From contig NZ_JADMJN010000003.1 in assembly GCF_018780565.1 (NCBI RefSeq), positions 496,001-560,000 of the forward strand: a DNA stretch of 64,000 nucleotides, read 5' to 3'. This document shows positions 36,232-45,500 of the stretch, piece by piece. Each line of letters begins with the position of its first letter. Positions within the stretch are counted from its first letter, which is position 1. Origin of the DNA: Rhodoferax sp. Its GTDB lineage: Bacteria; Pseudomonadota; Gammaproteobacteria; Burkholderiales; Burkholderiaceae_C. Position numbers and translations under genes: made by a program. The notes below the pieces were generated by a model. The model made no database searches. It saw nothing but the letters and a program-made list of their open reading frames with translations, and was not told the DNA's origin.

Positions 36232-37584
36232 ATGGCCGCACGCGAAGGTAATCTGGAAGCCCCGACCCGTCATCCGCTGGATTGGAAAAATCCGGACTTC
36301 TACAACGAGGAGTCGGCCTTCAAGGAGATGGAGCGCATCTTCGACATCTGCCATGGCTGCCGGCGCTGCGTGAGTCTGTGCGGGTCATTCCCCACGCTGT
36401 TTGACCTGGTGGACGAGAGCAAGACCATGGAGGTCGATGGCGTGGCCAAGCAAGACTACTGGAAAGTGGTAGACCAGTGCTACATGTGCGACCTGTGCTA
36501 CATGACCAAGTGCCCTTACACGCCACCGCATGAATGGAACCTGGATTTTCCGCACACCATGTTGCGCGCCAAGGCCATCAAGTTTCAAAAAGGCGAGGTC
36601 GGCATGGCCGAGAAGCTGCTGGCTTCCACGGACGTACATGGCCAGTTTGCCGGGATACCCATCGTGGTACAGGCCGTCAATGCGGTGAACAAGACGAAGG
36701 TGGCGCGCAGCCTCATGGAAAAAGTCGCCGGCGTGGACAAGGACGCCTGGTTGCCTTCGCTGGCGACCCGAAAATTTCGTTCCGGTACGCCCAAGGCCAA
36801 AGCAAGCGTGGTGAAAAATGGCGAGAAGACGCCGGGGCAGGTTGCCATTTTTTCCACCTGCTACATCAACTACAACGAGCCCGGCATCGGGCTGGACCTG
36901 CTCAGGATTCTGGATCACAACGACGTGCCCTATGTGATCGTGGAGAAGGAAAAATGCTGCGGCATGCCCAAGCTGGAGCTCGGTGACCTGATGTCGGTGA
37001 ATGCCAGCAAGGAAGCCAACATCCCGGTGCTGGCCCGCTATGCCAGGGAGGGCTACGCCATCCTGGCCGCTGTGCCGAGCTGTGCGCTGATGTTCAAGCA
37101 GGAAATCCCCCTGATGTACCCCGATGAGGTCGATGTACAACTGGTCAAGGAGGCCGTATGGGACCCGTTTGAGTACCTGATGCAGCGCAAGCGCGATGGC
37201 CTGCTCAAGACCGAGTTTCCTGTGGCTCTGGGCAACGTGAGTTACCAGATTCCCTGCCATGGACGGGTGCAGAACATAGGCAAGAAGACCGAGGAGATGC
37301 TCAAGATGATCCCCAACACCACGATCAATACGATTGAGCGCTGCTCGGGTCATGCCGGTACTTTTGGTGTGAAAAAAGCCACGCACCAGCAAGCCATGAA
37401 GATTGGCAAACCGGTGTTCAAGGCGATGGCAAGCATGAAGGATGGCAGCAAGCCCGACTTCATCAGCTCGGACTGTCCGCTGGGCGGGCATCACATTGCG
37501 CAGGGCTTTGAAGTCAATGGCCTGGGCGCGCCCGAGTTGCAGCATCCGCTGTCGCTGGTGGCCAAAGCTTATGGACTGAAATAG
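36232..37584 (+). CDS. Heterodisulfide reductase D/GlpC-like Fe-S oxidoreductase
   Basis: A 450-residue cytoplasmic protein. Two 4Fe-4S motifs lie near the N-terminus, Cys40/43/46/50 and Cys83/86/89/94. Two cysteine-rich CCG-type regions follow, one with KEKCCGMPKLE and the other with CSGHAGTFG and DCPLGGHHI. This is the layout of HdrD, GlpC and lactate-utilisation Fe-S subunits. No catalytic flavoprotein partner is adjacent. Its position between rubrerythrin and DUF3501 suggests a role in passing electrons to the rubrerythrin. That role is inference. Confidence 0.9.
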   Translation: MAAREGNLEAPTRHPLDWKNPDFYNEESAFKEMERIFDICHGCRRCVSLCGSFPTLFDLVDESKTMEVDGVAKQDYWKVVDQCYMCDLCYMTKCPYTPPHEWNLDFPHTMLRAKAIKFQKGEVGMAEKLLASTDVHGQFAGIPIVVQAVNAVNKTKVARSLMEKVAGVDKDAWLPSLATRKFRSGTPKAKASVVKNGEKTPGQVAIFSTCYINYNEPGIGLDLLRILDHNDVPYVIVEKEKCCGMPKLELGDLMSVNASKEANIPVLARYAREGYAILAAVPSCALMFKQEIPLMYPDEVDVQLVKEAVWDPFEYLMQRKRDGLLKTEFPVALGNVSYQIPCHGRVQNIGKKTEEMLKMIPNTTINTIERCSGHAGTFGVKKATHQQAMKIGKPVFKAMASMKDGSKPDFISSDCPLGGHHIAQGFEVNGLGAPELQHPLSLVAKAYGLK

Positions 37585-37593
37585 ATCGTATAT

Positions 37594-38184
37594 ATGCAAC
37601 TCACTAGCAAAATCACCCCTGACAGCCTCATGACGCTGGAGGCCTACACCAAGTACCGCAAGGCCAACAAGGCCGTCATCATGGCGCACCGTCAATTGCG
37701 CAGCGTGCAGCTGGGCGAGCACATCAACCTGCAGTTTGAGAGTGAAACCACCATCCGCTACCAGATACAGGAGATGTTACGCATCGAGAAGGTATTTGAG
37801 GAGGAGGGCATCCAGCAGGAAATCGATGCCTATGCACCCCTGGTGCCGGACGGCAGCAACTGGAAGGCCACGATGATGCTCGAATACCCCGACATCAACG
37901 AACGCAAGCGCGAGCTGGCCCGCCTGATTGGTGTGGAAGACCGCTTGTTTGTCGAGGTTGAGGGCCAGGCCCGGGTCTACGCCATCGCCGATGAAGATCT
38001 GGACCGTGAGAACGAAGAGAAGACCTCGGCCGTGCATTTTGTGCGTTTTGAGCTGACACCGCCCATGTGCGCGGCCGTGAAGGCTGGTGCCAGCGTCAAG
38101 CTGGGCTGTGACCACACTAACTACCCGGCACATGTCACGATCGCGGCTGAGACACTTGCATCCCTGGCAGGAGACCTTAGATAA
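37594..38184 (+). CDS. DUF3501 family protein
   Basis: A 196-residue protein of the DUF3501 family with no assigned function. The N-terminus is helical (DSLMTLEAYTKYRKANKAVI), the middle reads IRYQIQEMLRIEKVFEEEGI, and the C-terminus has VHFVRFELTPPMCAAVKAG and LGCDHTNY. No membrane segment or cofactor motif is seen. It starts 9 bases after the Fe-S oxidoreductase and is the third gene of the rubrerythrin operon. The conserved co-occurrence of these three families is, to my knowledge, unexplained. Confidence 0.88.
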   Translation: MQLTSKITPDSLMTLEAYTKYRKANKAVIMAHRQLRSVQLGEHINLQFESETTIRYQIQEMLRIEKVFEEEGIQQEIDAYAPLVPDGSNWKATMMLEYPDINERKRELARLIGVEDRLFVEVEGQARVYAIADEDLDRENEEKTSAVHFVRFELTPPMCAAVKAGASVKLGCDHTNYPAHVTIAAETLASLAGDLR

Positions 38185-38250
38185 GACCGTGCTGGCGGGC
38201 TGTCGCGATAATCAAGCTTATTTCATCCAACCTTTGGGGTCCCGTTTTCA

Positions 38251-39027
38251 ATGCTGTTTTTGTTGTCCCCTGCCAAAGCCCTGGATTTTGAGACGCCTGC
38301 GGGTGATGTTCCCCATACCCAGCCGCTGTTTGTGCGGCAATCGACCGAACTGATTGATCTGCTCAGGCCGAAGTCGCCCCAGCAGATTGCCGAGCTGATG
38401 AGCTTGAGCGACGCGCTGGCCAGTTTGAATGTGGCGCGCTATGAAGCGTGGCGACCCAAATTCACCGCCAAAAACGCCAAGCAGGCGGTGCTGGCGTTCA
38501 ATGGTGACGTGTATGAGGGACTGGATGCCAAAAGCCTGGCGCCCGATCAACTGGCCTGGCTGCAAGGCCATGTCTGCATATTGAGCGGGCTGTACGGCGT
38601 GCTGCGTCCGCTGGACTGGATGCAGCCCTATCGGCTGGAGATGGGCACCAGGCTGGCCAACGCGCAGGGCAGCAACCTCTACAAGTTTTGGGGCTCACAG
38701 ATTTCCGCCTACCTGAATGAACGTCTGCAATCAGATGTGTCGCCGGTGGTGGTCAATCTGGCCTCGCAGGAGTACTTCAAGGCGGTGGATGCAAAGACCC
38801 TCAAGGCGCGCGTGATCGAATGCGTGTTTGAGGAGTACAAAAATGGCCAGTACAAAATCATCAGCTTCATGGCCAAGCGGGCACGCGGCCTGATGGCGCG
38901 CTTTGCGGCGACACACAGGGTGGTAACGCCCCGCCAGCTGGAAGCGTTTTGTGAGGAAGGCTATGCTTTTGACTCGACCGCATCCCGGCCGGACCGGCTG
39001 GTGTTCCGTCGCGGTCAAGGTCAATAG
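38251..39027 (+). CDS. yaaA: Peroxide stress protein YaaA
   Basis: A 258-residue cytoplasmic protein of the YaaA (DUF328) family. In E. coli, YaaA lowers free iron and so limits Fenton damage during peroxide stress. The conserved N-terminus [13 protein letters not shown], the middle [22 protein letters not shown] and [13 protein letters not shown] are clear. It follows the rubrerythrin operon by 66 bases in the same direction, so co-regulation is plausible. The TAG is followed directly by a dispersed repeat. Confidence 0.95.
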   Translation: MLFLLSPAKALDFETPAGDVPHTQPLFVRQSTELIDLLRPKSPQQIAELMSLSDALASLNVARYEAWRPKFTAKNAKQAVLAFNGDVYEGLDAKSLAPDQLAWLQGHVCILSGLYGVLRPLDWMQPYRLEMGTRLANAQGSNLYKFWGSQISAYLNERLQSDVSPVVVNLASQEYFKAVDAKTLKARVIECVFEEYKNGQYKIISFMAKRARGLMARFAATHRVVTPRQLEAFCEEGYAFDSTASRPDRLVFRRGQGQ

Positions 39028-39086
39028 ATTTTGAATAAAAATGGGTTCTGGCCCCCGTTGAAAAAGCACCTATAGCTATGAAAATC
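39028..39086 (-). repeat. Dispersed GCTA repeat between yaaA and the hydrolase
   Basis: On the minus strand it reads TTTTCATAGCTATAGGTGC, then TTTTTCAACGGGGGCCAGAACCCATTTTT. The AGCTA edge and the GGGGCCAGA-CCCATTTT end match the purN copy. It fills the whole intergenic space and includes the hydrolase start codon (ATG at 39078). Confidence 0.65.
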
Positions 39087-39971
39087 AGAGCAAACAACAT
39101 TGACATTGAAGTGGAAGACAGCGGCCCCGGCACACCGGGGCCAGCGCGCCCCGTGGTGTTACTGATCATGGGCCTGGGCATGCAACTGGTGGCCTGGCCG
39201 CCGCAGCTGGTGCAGGCACTGGTGGATGCCGGTTACCGGGTCATCCGGCACGACAACCGTGACATCGGCCTGAGCCAGCACTTTGATGCGCTGGGCAAAC
39301 CCAACATTCTTTTGGCGGTACTCAAACAGAAGCTCGGCTTCACGCCGCGTGCGCCGTACACGCTGAGCGACATGGCGGCCGATTCACTGGGCGTGCTGGA
39401 TGCCCTGGGCATCGACAAAGCGCATGTGGTGGGTGTCAGCATGGGTGGCATGATCGCGCAGCGCGTGGCGTTGGCCGCTCCCAAGCGGATTTTGAGCCTG
39501 ACCAGTGTGATGAGCACCAGCGGCGCCCGGGACTTGCCCAAAGCCAGCCCCCACGTGATGCGTGCCATGCTGCGCCGCCCGGTCAACAACAGCCCGCAGG
39601 CCGTGGTCGACCATTACGTCAAGCTGTTCAAGGTCATTGGCAGTCCTGCGTTTCCGGTGCCCGAACCCGAAGTGCGCGAGCGCATTCTGGTCGGCATCAA
39701 GCGCAGCTTTCATCCGGTGGGCACTTTGCGCCAGATGCTGGCGATCGCATCGGACATTTCCCGTGCGGCCCAGCTGACGCGACTGAGTTTGCCCACCCTG
39801 GTATTGCACGGCAAGGCCGACCCGCTGGTGCCTTATGCCTGCGGCGAAGACACTGCCCGACGCATTCCCGGCGCCAAACTGGTGGGCATTGAGGGCATGG
39901 GCCACGACTTGCCGCCGGGCGTGGTGGAGCGTCTGCTGGAGCCTTTGATTCCTCACCTGAAAGCGGCATGA
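39078..39971 (+). CDS. Alpha/beta hydrolase
   Basis: A 297-residue cytoplasmic hydrolase. The nucleophile elbow is GVSMGG, the general acid lies near [11 protein letters not shown], and the catalytic His is in EGMGHDLP. The fold fits the esterase/haloperoxidase-like group, and the substrate is not predictable. The ATG at 39078 starts the conserved protein, but it lies inside a dispersed repeat and no ribosome binding site precedes it, so translation may be weak. It overlaps queF by 4 bases (ATGA), suggesting coupling. Confidence 0.9.
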   Translation: MKIRANNIDIEVEDSGPGTPGPARPVVLLIMGLGMQLVAWPPQLVQALVDAGYRVIRHDNRDIGLSQHFDALGKPNILLAVLKQKLGFTPRAPYTLSDMAADSLGVLDALGIDKAHVVGVSMGGMIAQRVALAAPKRILSLTSVMSTSGARDLPKASPHVMRAMLRRPVNNSPQAVVDHYVKLFKVIGSPAFPVPEPEVRERILVGIKRSFHPVGTLRQMLAIASDISRAAQLTRLSLPTLVLHGKADPLVPYACGEDTARRIPGAKLVGIEGMGHDLPPGVVERLLEPLIPHLKAA

Positions 39972-40840
39972 ATACGCCTGAACATTCCCAGCTGGGCAAA
40001 GCCTCGGCCTATATCGACCAGTACGATGCGTCCTTGCTGTTTCCGATTCCGCGGGTAGCCAAGCGCCGCGACATCGGGCTTGACGCGGTGACGCCATTTT
40101 TTGGCGCTGACATGTGGAGTGCCTTTGAACTGAGCTGGCTCAACCTGCGTGGCAAGCCCCAGGTGGCGCTGGCGCATTTCACCGTGCCCTGCGAGTCAAG
40201 CAACATCATTGAGAGCAAATCGCTCAAGCTCTACCTCAATAGCTTCAACAACACCCGCTTTGCCGATGTGGATGCAGTCAAGGCCCGCTTGCGGGCAGAC
40301 CTGAGCGAGGCCGCATGGCGGCCCATCCCCCCAGTGGATCAGACAGCTGGCGGCTTCTCGGCACCTTCGATTGGCGTCACGATTGTGTTGCCCGAGATGT
40401 TTGACCGCGAGCCTGTGTACGAGCTCGATGGCCTGAGTCTGGACCGGCTGGATGTGGAATGCACCCGCTACACCCCCGCGCCGGATTTGTTGCGGGTAGT
40501 GCCGGACGAACCGGCCGTGTCGGAAGTGCTGACCAGCAACCTGCTCAAAAGCAATTGCCTGGTCACGGGCCAGCCCGACTGGGCCAGTGTGCAGATCCGC
40601 TACAGCGGTTTGCCAATTGAGCAGGAAGGCCTGCTGCAATACCTGGTGAGTTACCGCAACCACAATGAGTTTCATGAGCAATGCGTGGAGCGCATCTTCA
40701 TGGACATCTGGACGCGCTGCAAGCCCGCAAAGCTGTCGGTCTACGCCCGCTACACCCGCCGGGGCGGGCTGGACATCAATCCGTTTCGCACCAGCTATCC
40801 GCAAGCGATGCCGGGCAACACCCGCACCGCGCGGCAGTAG
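39968..40840 (+). CDS. queF: NADPH-dependent 7-cyano-7-deazaguanine reductase
   Basis: A 290-residue type II (YqcD-like) QueF, which reduces preQ0 to preQ1 in queuosine synthesis. The QueF motif is [12 protein letters not shown] and the cysteine forming the thioimide is in [11 protein letters not shown]. The long form with tandem T-folds is typical of proteobacteria. It overlaps the preceding hydrolase by 4 bases. No preQ1 riboswitch is possible at this junction because the genes overlap. It ends 12 bases from the convergent isomerase gene. Confidence 0.96.
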   Translation: MNTPEHSQLGKASAYIDQYDASLLFPIPRVAKRRDIGLDAVTPFFGADMWSAFELSWLNLRGKPQVALAHFTVPCESSNIIESKSLKLYLNSFNNTRFADVDAVKARLRADLSEAAWRPIPPVDQTAGGFSAPSIGVTIVLPEMFDREPVYELDGLSLDRLDVECTRYTPAPDLLRVVPDEPAVSEVLTSNLLKSNCLVTGQPDWASVQIRYSGLPIEQEGLLQYLVSYRNHNEFHEQCVERIFMDIWTRCKPAKLSVYARYTRRGGLDINPFRTSYPQAMPGNTRTARQ

Positions 40841-40852
40841 TCGTCAGCCGGT

Positions 40853-41704
40853 TTAGCCCAGGTCGCGGAAATCGCGCAGGGGGCTCAATGCGGGGAAGTC
40901 CGCCGCGCGCTTGCCTTTCATGGCCCCGACCGCTTCCATCACATGGCGGTTGCTCCAGATAGCGCCCTGGATCCAGCCCATTTGCTTGAGCGAGTCGTCC
41001 ACGGAATGGTCCCGTGTGTAGTGGATGACCTGTTTGGTGCCCCAGATGGCCACGGGTGGCTTGGCGGCGATCTCGGTGGCGCATTGCATGGCCGCGGCCA
41101 GCGTGGCCTCGGGCGTATCGAACACCTCGTTGACCAGGCCGTAGCCTTGTGCCTTTTGCGCGGACATGCGTCGTCCGGTGTAGGCCAGCTCTTTCACCAC
41201 CGCCAGCGGAATGAGCTTGGGCAAGCGCTGCAGCGTGCCCACGTCAGCCACCATGCCGATGTTGATCTCCTGAATGCAGAAAAACGCGTCAGCCGTGGCA
41301 TAGCGGATGCAGCACGCGGTCACCAGGTCCACCGCGCCGCCCACGCAGCCGCCCTGGATGGCCACCACCACGGGAATGCGCAGCGTCTCCAGCTTGGTGA
41401 AGGTGGCCTGCATGTCGGTAAGCGAGTCAAACATGGCGGCGCGGCCTTCAGGGCTTTCGTCGGCCATGGTGATGGCACCCGAGAAAGTGTCCAGCGCCAT
41501 GCCGGCACTGAAATGCTTGCCGGTGCTGCTGATGACCAGGACGCGGGCAGCGTTGTCCTTGTGCAGTTGGGTCAGCACCTCGTCCAGCTCGCGCCAGAAC
41601 GTGGGGTGCATGGTGTTCATGGCCTCGGGCTTGTTCAGCACCAGATGGGCAATGTGGTTTTCGGTAGAGAGGGCGAAGCAGGTGAGGGGTTTTGAGGTGT
41701 TCAT
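40853..41704 (-). CDS. Enoyl-CoA hydratase/isomerase, dienoyl-CoA isomerase-like
   Basis: A 283-residue crotonase-fold protein. The stretch ATADAFFCIQEINIGM followed by VADVGTLQRLPK closely resembles the delta(3,5)-delta(2,4)-dienoyl-CoA isomerase ECH1, including its acidic catalytic residues. That enzyme helps degrade unsaturated fatty acids with odd-numbered double bonds. The ATG at 41704 (MNTSKPLTC) is chosen because the upstream in-frame sequence is not conserved and contains the promoter of the next gene. It is divergent from the antitoxin gene. Confidence 0.85.
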   Translation of the reverse strand: MNTSKPLTCFALSTENHIAHLVLNKPEAMNTMHPTFWRELDEVLTQLHKDNAARVLVISSTGKHFSAGMALDTFSGAITMADESPEGRAAMFDSLTDMQATFTKLETLRIPVVVAIQGGCVGGAVDLVTACCIRYATADAFFCIQEINIGMVADVGTLQRLPKLIPLAVVKELAYTGRRMSAQKAQGYGLVNEVFDTPEATLAAAMQCATEIAAKPPVAIWGTKQVIHYTRDHSVDDSLKQMGWIQGAIWSNRHVMEAVGAMKGKRAADFPALSPLRDFRDLG

Positions 41705-41748
41705 CCCCAGACTGTAGTGCAAACCAGGCCGCTTTTTGAGTCGCCAGC

Positions 41749-41784
41749 TTGACGTCTCTATTTTCATGCTGCATGATTGCATGA
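41749..41784 (+). promoter_or_regulatory. Promoter and possible operator of the ccd-like TA operon
   Basis: TTGACG (41749-41754) and CATGAT (41772-41777) are separated by 17 bases. The -10 lies within a direct repeat, TGCATGA at 41770-41776 and again at 41778-41784, with an 8-base period. Antitoxins usually repress their own operon at sites overlapping the promoter, so this repeat is the best candidate operator. Confidence 0.5.
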
Positions 41785-41804
41785 AGGCACAACAGGAGAT
41801 TGCC

Positions 41805-42245
41805 ATGCTCAAGGAAGTCGGCGCCAGCGGCCAGATATCGCTGGGCAAAAAATACGCAGGCCAGCTGTTTGACATGCAGATCGCGGCCGACGGTGCGGTC
41901 ACGCTGACGCCGGTGAAAGTCGTGCCGCTGACGCATGCCGTGCAGGAAGAGCTGGCTGTTTACAAGGTCGATACGGTCGCCCACGCCGCCGTTCCCGCCA
42001 TGCAAGGTGACGGTTGGCTTACCCCCGAACGGTTGGCGCGGCGCGCGGCCGCTGCTGCACGAACTCCTGCTGAAAAAGAAGCTGCACGCAGCCAGTGGGA
42101 AGAAGAAAACAAGGAAGCCATTGAGGCCATGAACGAGCGCATGGCCAAAATTGGCTCCATGGGGCGGCGTATCCACGAATGGCGCAAAGAGAAAGCATTG
42201 AGGGAGCAAAACCCTGCCCTCACACCCGCGGACAAAGTTGTCTGA
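41805..42245 (+). CDS. Hybrid antitoxin: AbrB-like N-terminus, CcdA-like C-terminus
   Basis: A 146-residue protein. Residues 1-41 (ASGQISLGKKYAG, then a beta hairpin ending LTPVKVVP) resemble an AbrB/MazE-like swapped-hairpin DNA-binding domain. The middle is Ala-rich and probably disordered. Residues 98-127 (QWEEENKEAIEAMNERMAK) match the toxin-binding tail of CcdA, whose pattern is W-x-ENxxAIxxxN. CcdA itself has a ribbon-helix-helix N-terminus instead. The start at 41805 is supported by AGGAG at 41794-41798. The stop overlaps the toxin start by one base (TGATG). It probably neutralises the CcdB-like toxin and represses the operon. Confidence 0.7.
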   Translation: MLKEVGASGQISLGKKYAGQLFDMQIAADGAVTLTPVKVVPLTHAVQEELAVYKVDTVAHAAVPAMQGDGWLTPERLARRAAAAARTPAEKEAARSQWEEENKEAIEAMNERMAKIGSMGRRIHEWRKEKALREQNPALTPADKVV

Positions 42246-42559
42246 TGGCCCAGTTCGACGTCTATCCCAATCCCGTTGAAGAGTTACGCGATACCCATCC
42301 CTACGTACTCGCCATTCAAAGCAACTTTCTAAATCGCCCCATCGCTGTGATTACCGTTGCGCTGGCGCGGGCGCAGGCGCAGCGGGGGCCCACCAACACG
42401 CTCAATCCCTGGGTGGAGGTCGCCGGTGAAACACTGGTGCTGGAAACACTTGCCATCACATCCTTTGAACCCGGCGACCTGCGCCGCCCGGTTGCCAACC
42501 TCGGGCACAACGCTGCGGCCATCTGGGACGCCCTGGACTTCGCCCTGCACGGCTACTGA
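42245..42559 (+). CDS. CcdB-family toxin
   Basis: A 104-residue protein of the CcdB family, close to the 101 residues of F-plasmid CcdB. Similarity is seen from the N-terminus (QFDVYPNP) through VLAIQSNFLNR and IAVITVAL to the C-terminal helix (AIWDALDFALHGY). CcdB poisons DNA gyrase, with a critical Trp-Gly-Ile end. Here the last three residues are His-Gly-Tyr, so gyrase poisoning may be altered. It is coupled to the upstream antitoxin and lies 14 bases before the restriction-modification gene, so all three are probably one transcript. Confidence 0.82.
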   Translation: MAQFDVYPNPVEELRDTHPYVLAIQSNFLNRPIAVITVALARAQAQRGPTNTLNPWVEVAGETLVLETLAITSFEPGDLRRPVANLGHNAAAIWDALDFALHGY

Positions 42560-42573
42560 CACCCGGACCACTC

Positions 42574-45500
42574 ATGACCCCTCAGCAATTCATCGCCAAA
42601 TGGGGCCCCGGCGGCCCCGCTTATGACCTCAATGAACGCCAGGGCGCGCAGCCCCACTTCATGGACCTGTGTCAGTTACTGGGCGTGCCCACGCCGGGCA
42701 GTTCCGGCGACTACCTCTTTGAGCAGGACACCCTGGTGCTGGGCGAGGCGCGCGGCTATGCCGATGTGTTCATGCGCAACCACTTCGCCTGGGAAAACAA
42801 GGCCCCGGGCCGCAATCTGGACACCGCGCTCAAGCAACTCCTGACCTACAGCCTGGCGCTCTCCAACCCGCCGCTGCTGGTGGTGTGTGACCGGCTCACC
42901 ACCCGCATCCACACCCAGTTCAACGGCCACCCGTCGGAAGTGCATACCGTGCTCTTGCACGAGCTGGACCAGCCCGACAAGCAGGCTCTTCTGCGCCGCC
43001 TGTGGACCGACCCCGAGAGTTTCCGCCCCAAAAAGACCAGCCGCGACATCACGGAAGCCGCTGCCAAAAGTTTTTCCACCCTGGCCGATGGTCTGCGCAA
43101 CCGCGGCCCCGCCAAAGACCTTGACCCGCAAGGCTGGCAAGCGCATGCCGACGAGGTGGCCCACTTCCTCACGCAATGCCTGTTCTGCTTTTTTGCCGAA
43201 GACGTGAGCCTGCTGCCCGGGCGCATGTTTGAAGGGCTGGTGAACAACAAAAACCTCACCAGCGACAAGCTTACGCTGGGCCTGACCAATCTGTTCACGG
43301 TCATGCGCAAGGGCGGCCTGTATGGCAACGACGACATTCCCTGGTTCAATGGCGGCCTGTTCAAGAAGGTGAAAGTACCCGCGCTCACCATCATGGAAGT
43401 GACCGAGCTTCGCAACGCCGCCGCGTTGAACTGGTCCGCCATCGACGTGTCCATTTTCGGCACGCTGTTCGAGCGGGGGCTGGACCCCAGCAAGCGCAGC
43501 CAGCTGGGCGCGCACTACACCGACCCGGCCACCATCCTGCGCATTGTGGAGCCGGTGCTAAGTCGGCCATTGCTACAAAAATGGGAGCTTATAGCCCAAG
43601 AGATACGGGGGCTGATGGCCAAAAGTATCAAAAGAAACGACAAACACCACAAGGCCGCACAAGCCAGGTTCGTGCTGTGGCTGGAGCAGCTTAAGGACTA
43701 CCGCGTGCTCGACCCGGCCTGTGGCAGCGGCAACTTTTTGTTTCTGGGTCTCAAGGCCTTGAAGGACATTGAGCACAAGAGCCATCTGGACGCCGCCGCC
43801 CTGGGGTTGGACCGGCAGGCCGATCTGGTGACCGGGCCGCACAACGTGCTGGGCATTGAGTTGAACGAGTACGCGGCTGAGCTGGCGCGGGTGACGGTGT
43901 GGATTGGCGAGTTGCAGTGGCGCATTGAGCATGGCTACGATTTCAAGACCAACCCTGTGCTGGAGCCGCTGGACCATATTGAGTGCCGGGATGCTTTGCT
44001 GACGTTTGTGGCTGCGGGGGGTACAGGCTCTGCGGAGCGGGCGGGGCAGACGCCGGGGGCTCATGAACCTTCGGTTCCGAAATCGCCCCCAACATCTGCC
44101 CCGCCCACTCCGCAGAGCCTGATGGGGCGGGGGGACGCTGGCGCTGCCCCCGCTGGGGCTCTGGCTGCGCCACTTGCCTTGGAAGCAGACTGGCCTCGGG
44201 CCAGCGTGGTGATTGGGAATCCCCCGTTTTTGGGTGACAAGAAGATGCGGTCTGAGTTGGGGGATAACTACACCACCACCTTGCGCAAGGTGTACGAGGG
44301 TCGTGTGCCCGGTGGTGCGGACCTGGTGTGCTACTGGTTTGAGAAGGCACGCAAGGCGATTGAAACCAGCGGGCTGGGCGCGGCAGGGCTGGTTGCGACG
44401 AACTCGATTCGCGGTGGCAAGAATCGCAAGGTGCTCGAAGCGATTTGCGACACCACGCGGATTTATGAAGCGTGGAGTGATGAAGGCTGGGTAAACGAAG
44501 GGGCGGCGGTTCGAGTGTCGCTGATTGCTTTTGGACATGCCTCGCAAGACGCGATGCTGGATGGGCACGATGTCACGGCGATACATGCGGACCTGACGGC
44601 TGGTGCTGAAACCGGGACGTCGCTGGATTTGACAGCAGCAAGCCCCTTGCGAACCAACAAAGCAGCGTGCTTTATCGGTGGCATGAAGAAGGGCAGTTTT
44701 GACGTGACCGGAGAAGTAGCCCGTCAGTGGCTACGTTTGCCAAACCCGAATGGCAAGAGCAACGCGGAGGTAGTCAAGCCGTGGTTCAACGGCCTTGATG
44801 TGACGCGGCGACCGCTCGATCAGTGGATTGTTGATTACGGGCTTGATCTCCCTCAAAACGAAGCCGCGCTCTACGAAGCGCCGTTTTCCCACCTAGACCG
44901 CGCGGTTCGTCCGCAACGCGAAGTCGTGCGAAACGAATTGGAAAAGCGCCGTTGGTGGCTTCATGCAAGACCGGCGCCAGATCTGCGCGGTGCCATAGCA
45001 AAGCTGCCGCGTTCGCTCGCCACGGCTCGCGTTGCCAAATACCGTCTGTTCGTTTGGCTTCAACCCGGCATCATCCTCGACGGGCAATTGGTTGTCACCG
45101 CCCGTTCCGACGACACCACCTTTGGCATCCTGCACAGCCGCTTCCACGAACTCTGGTCGCTGCGCATGTGCACTTGGCTTGGCGTAGGTAACGACCCGCG
45201 TTACACCCCCACCACCTGCTTCGAAACCTTCCCCTTCCCCGCCGGCCTCACCCCTGCCGACACGGCCCACCAGCGTACCGAAACGCTGGAAGGCGGCGCC
45301 GTCATTCCCGCCGGACTTTCAGAGTCAAATAAGCCTCTAGACCTCGTATCTATTGCCAAAGTAGCTACTAAAAACATAGCGACGACAACCGCGCCCAGCC
45401 AAGCACTCCAGGCCGGGTTGGCACAGGGGGTGGGGGCGATTTCAAAAAGCGAAGCGTATGAGCCCCCGCCCCCTGTGCCAGCCCGGCCGGGCGAGCCCAA

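Noticed and set aside
39968..40000. A preQ1 riboswitch ahead of queF
   Set aside because: queF overlaps the preceding gene by 4 bases, and no aptamer pattern is present.
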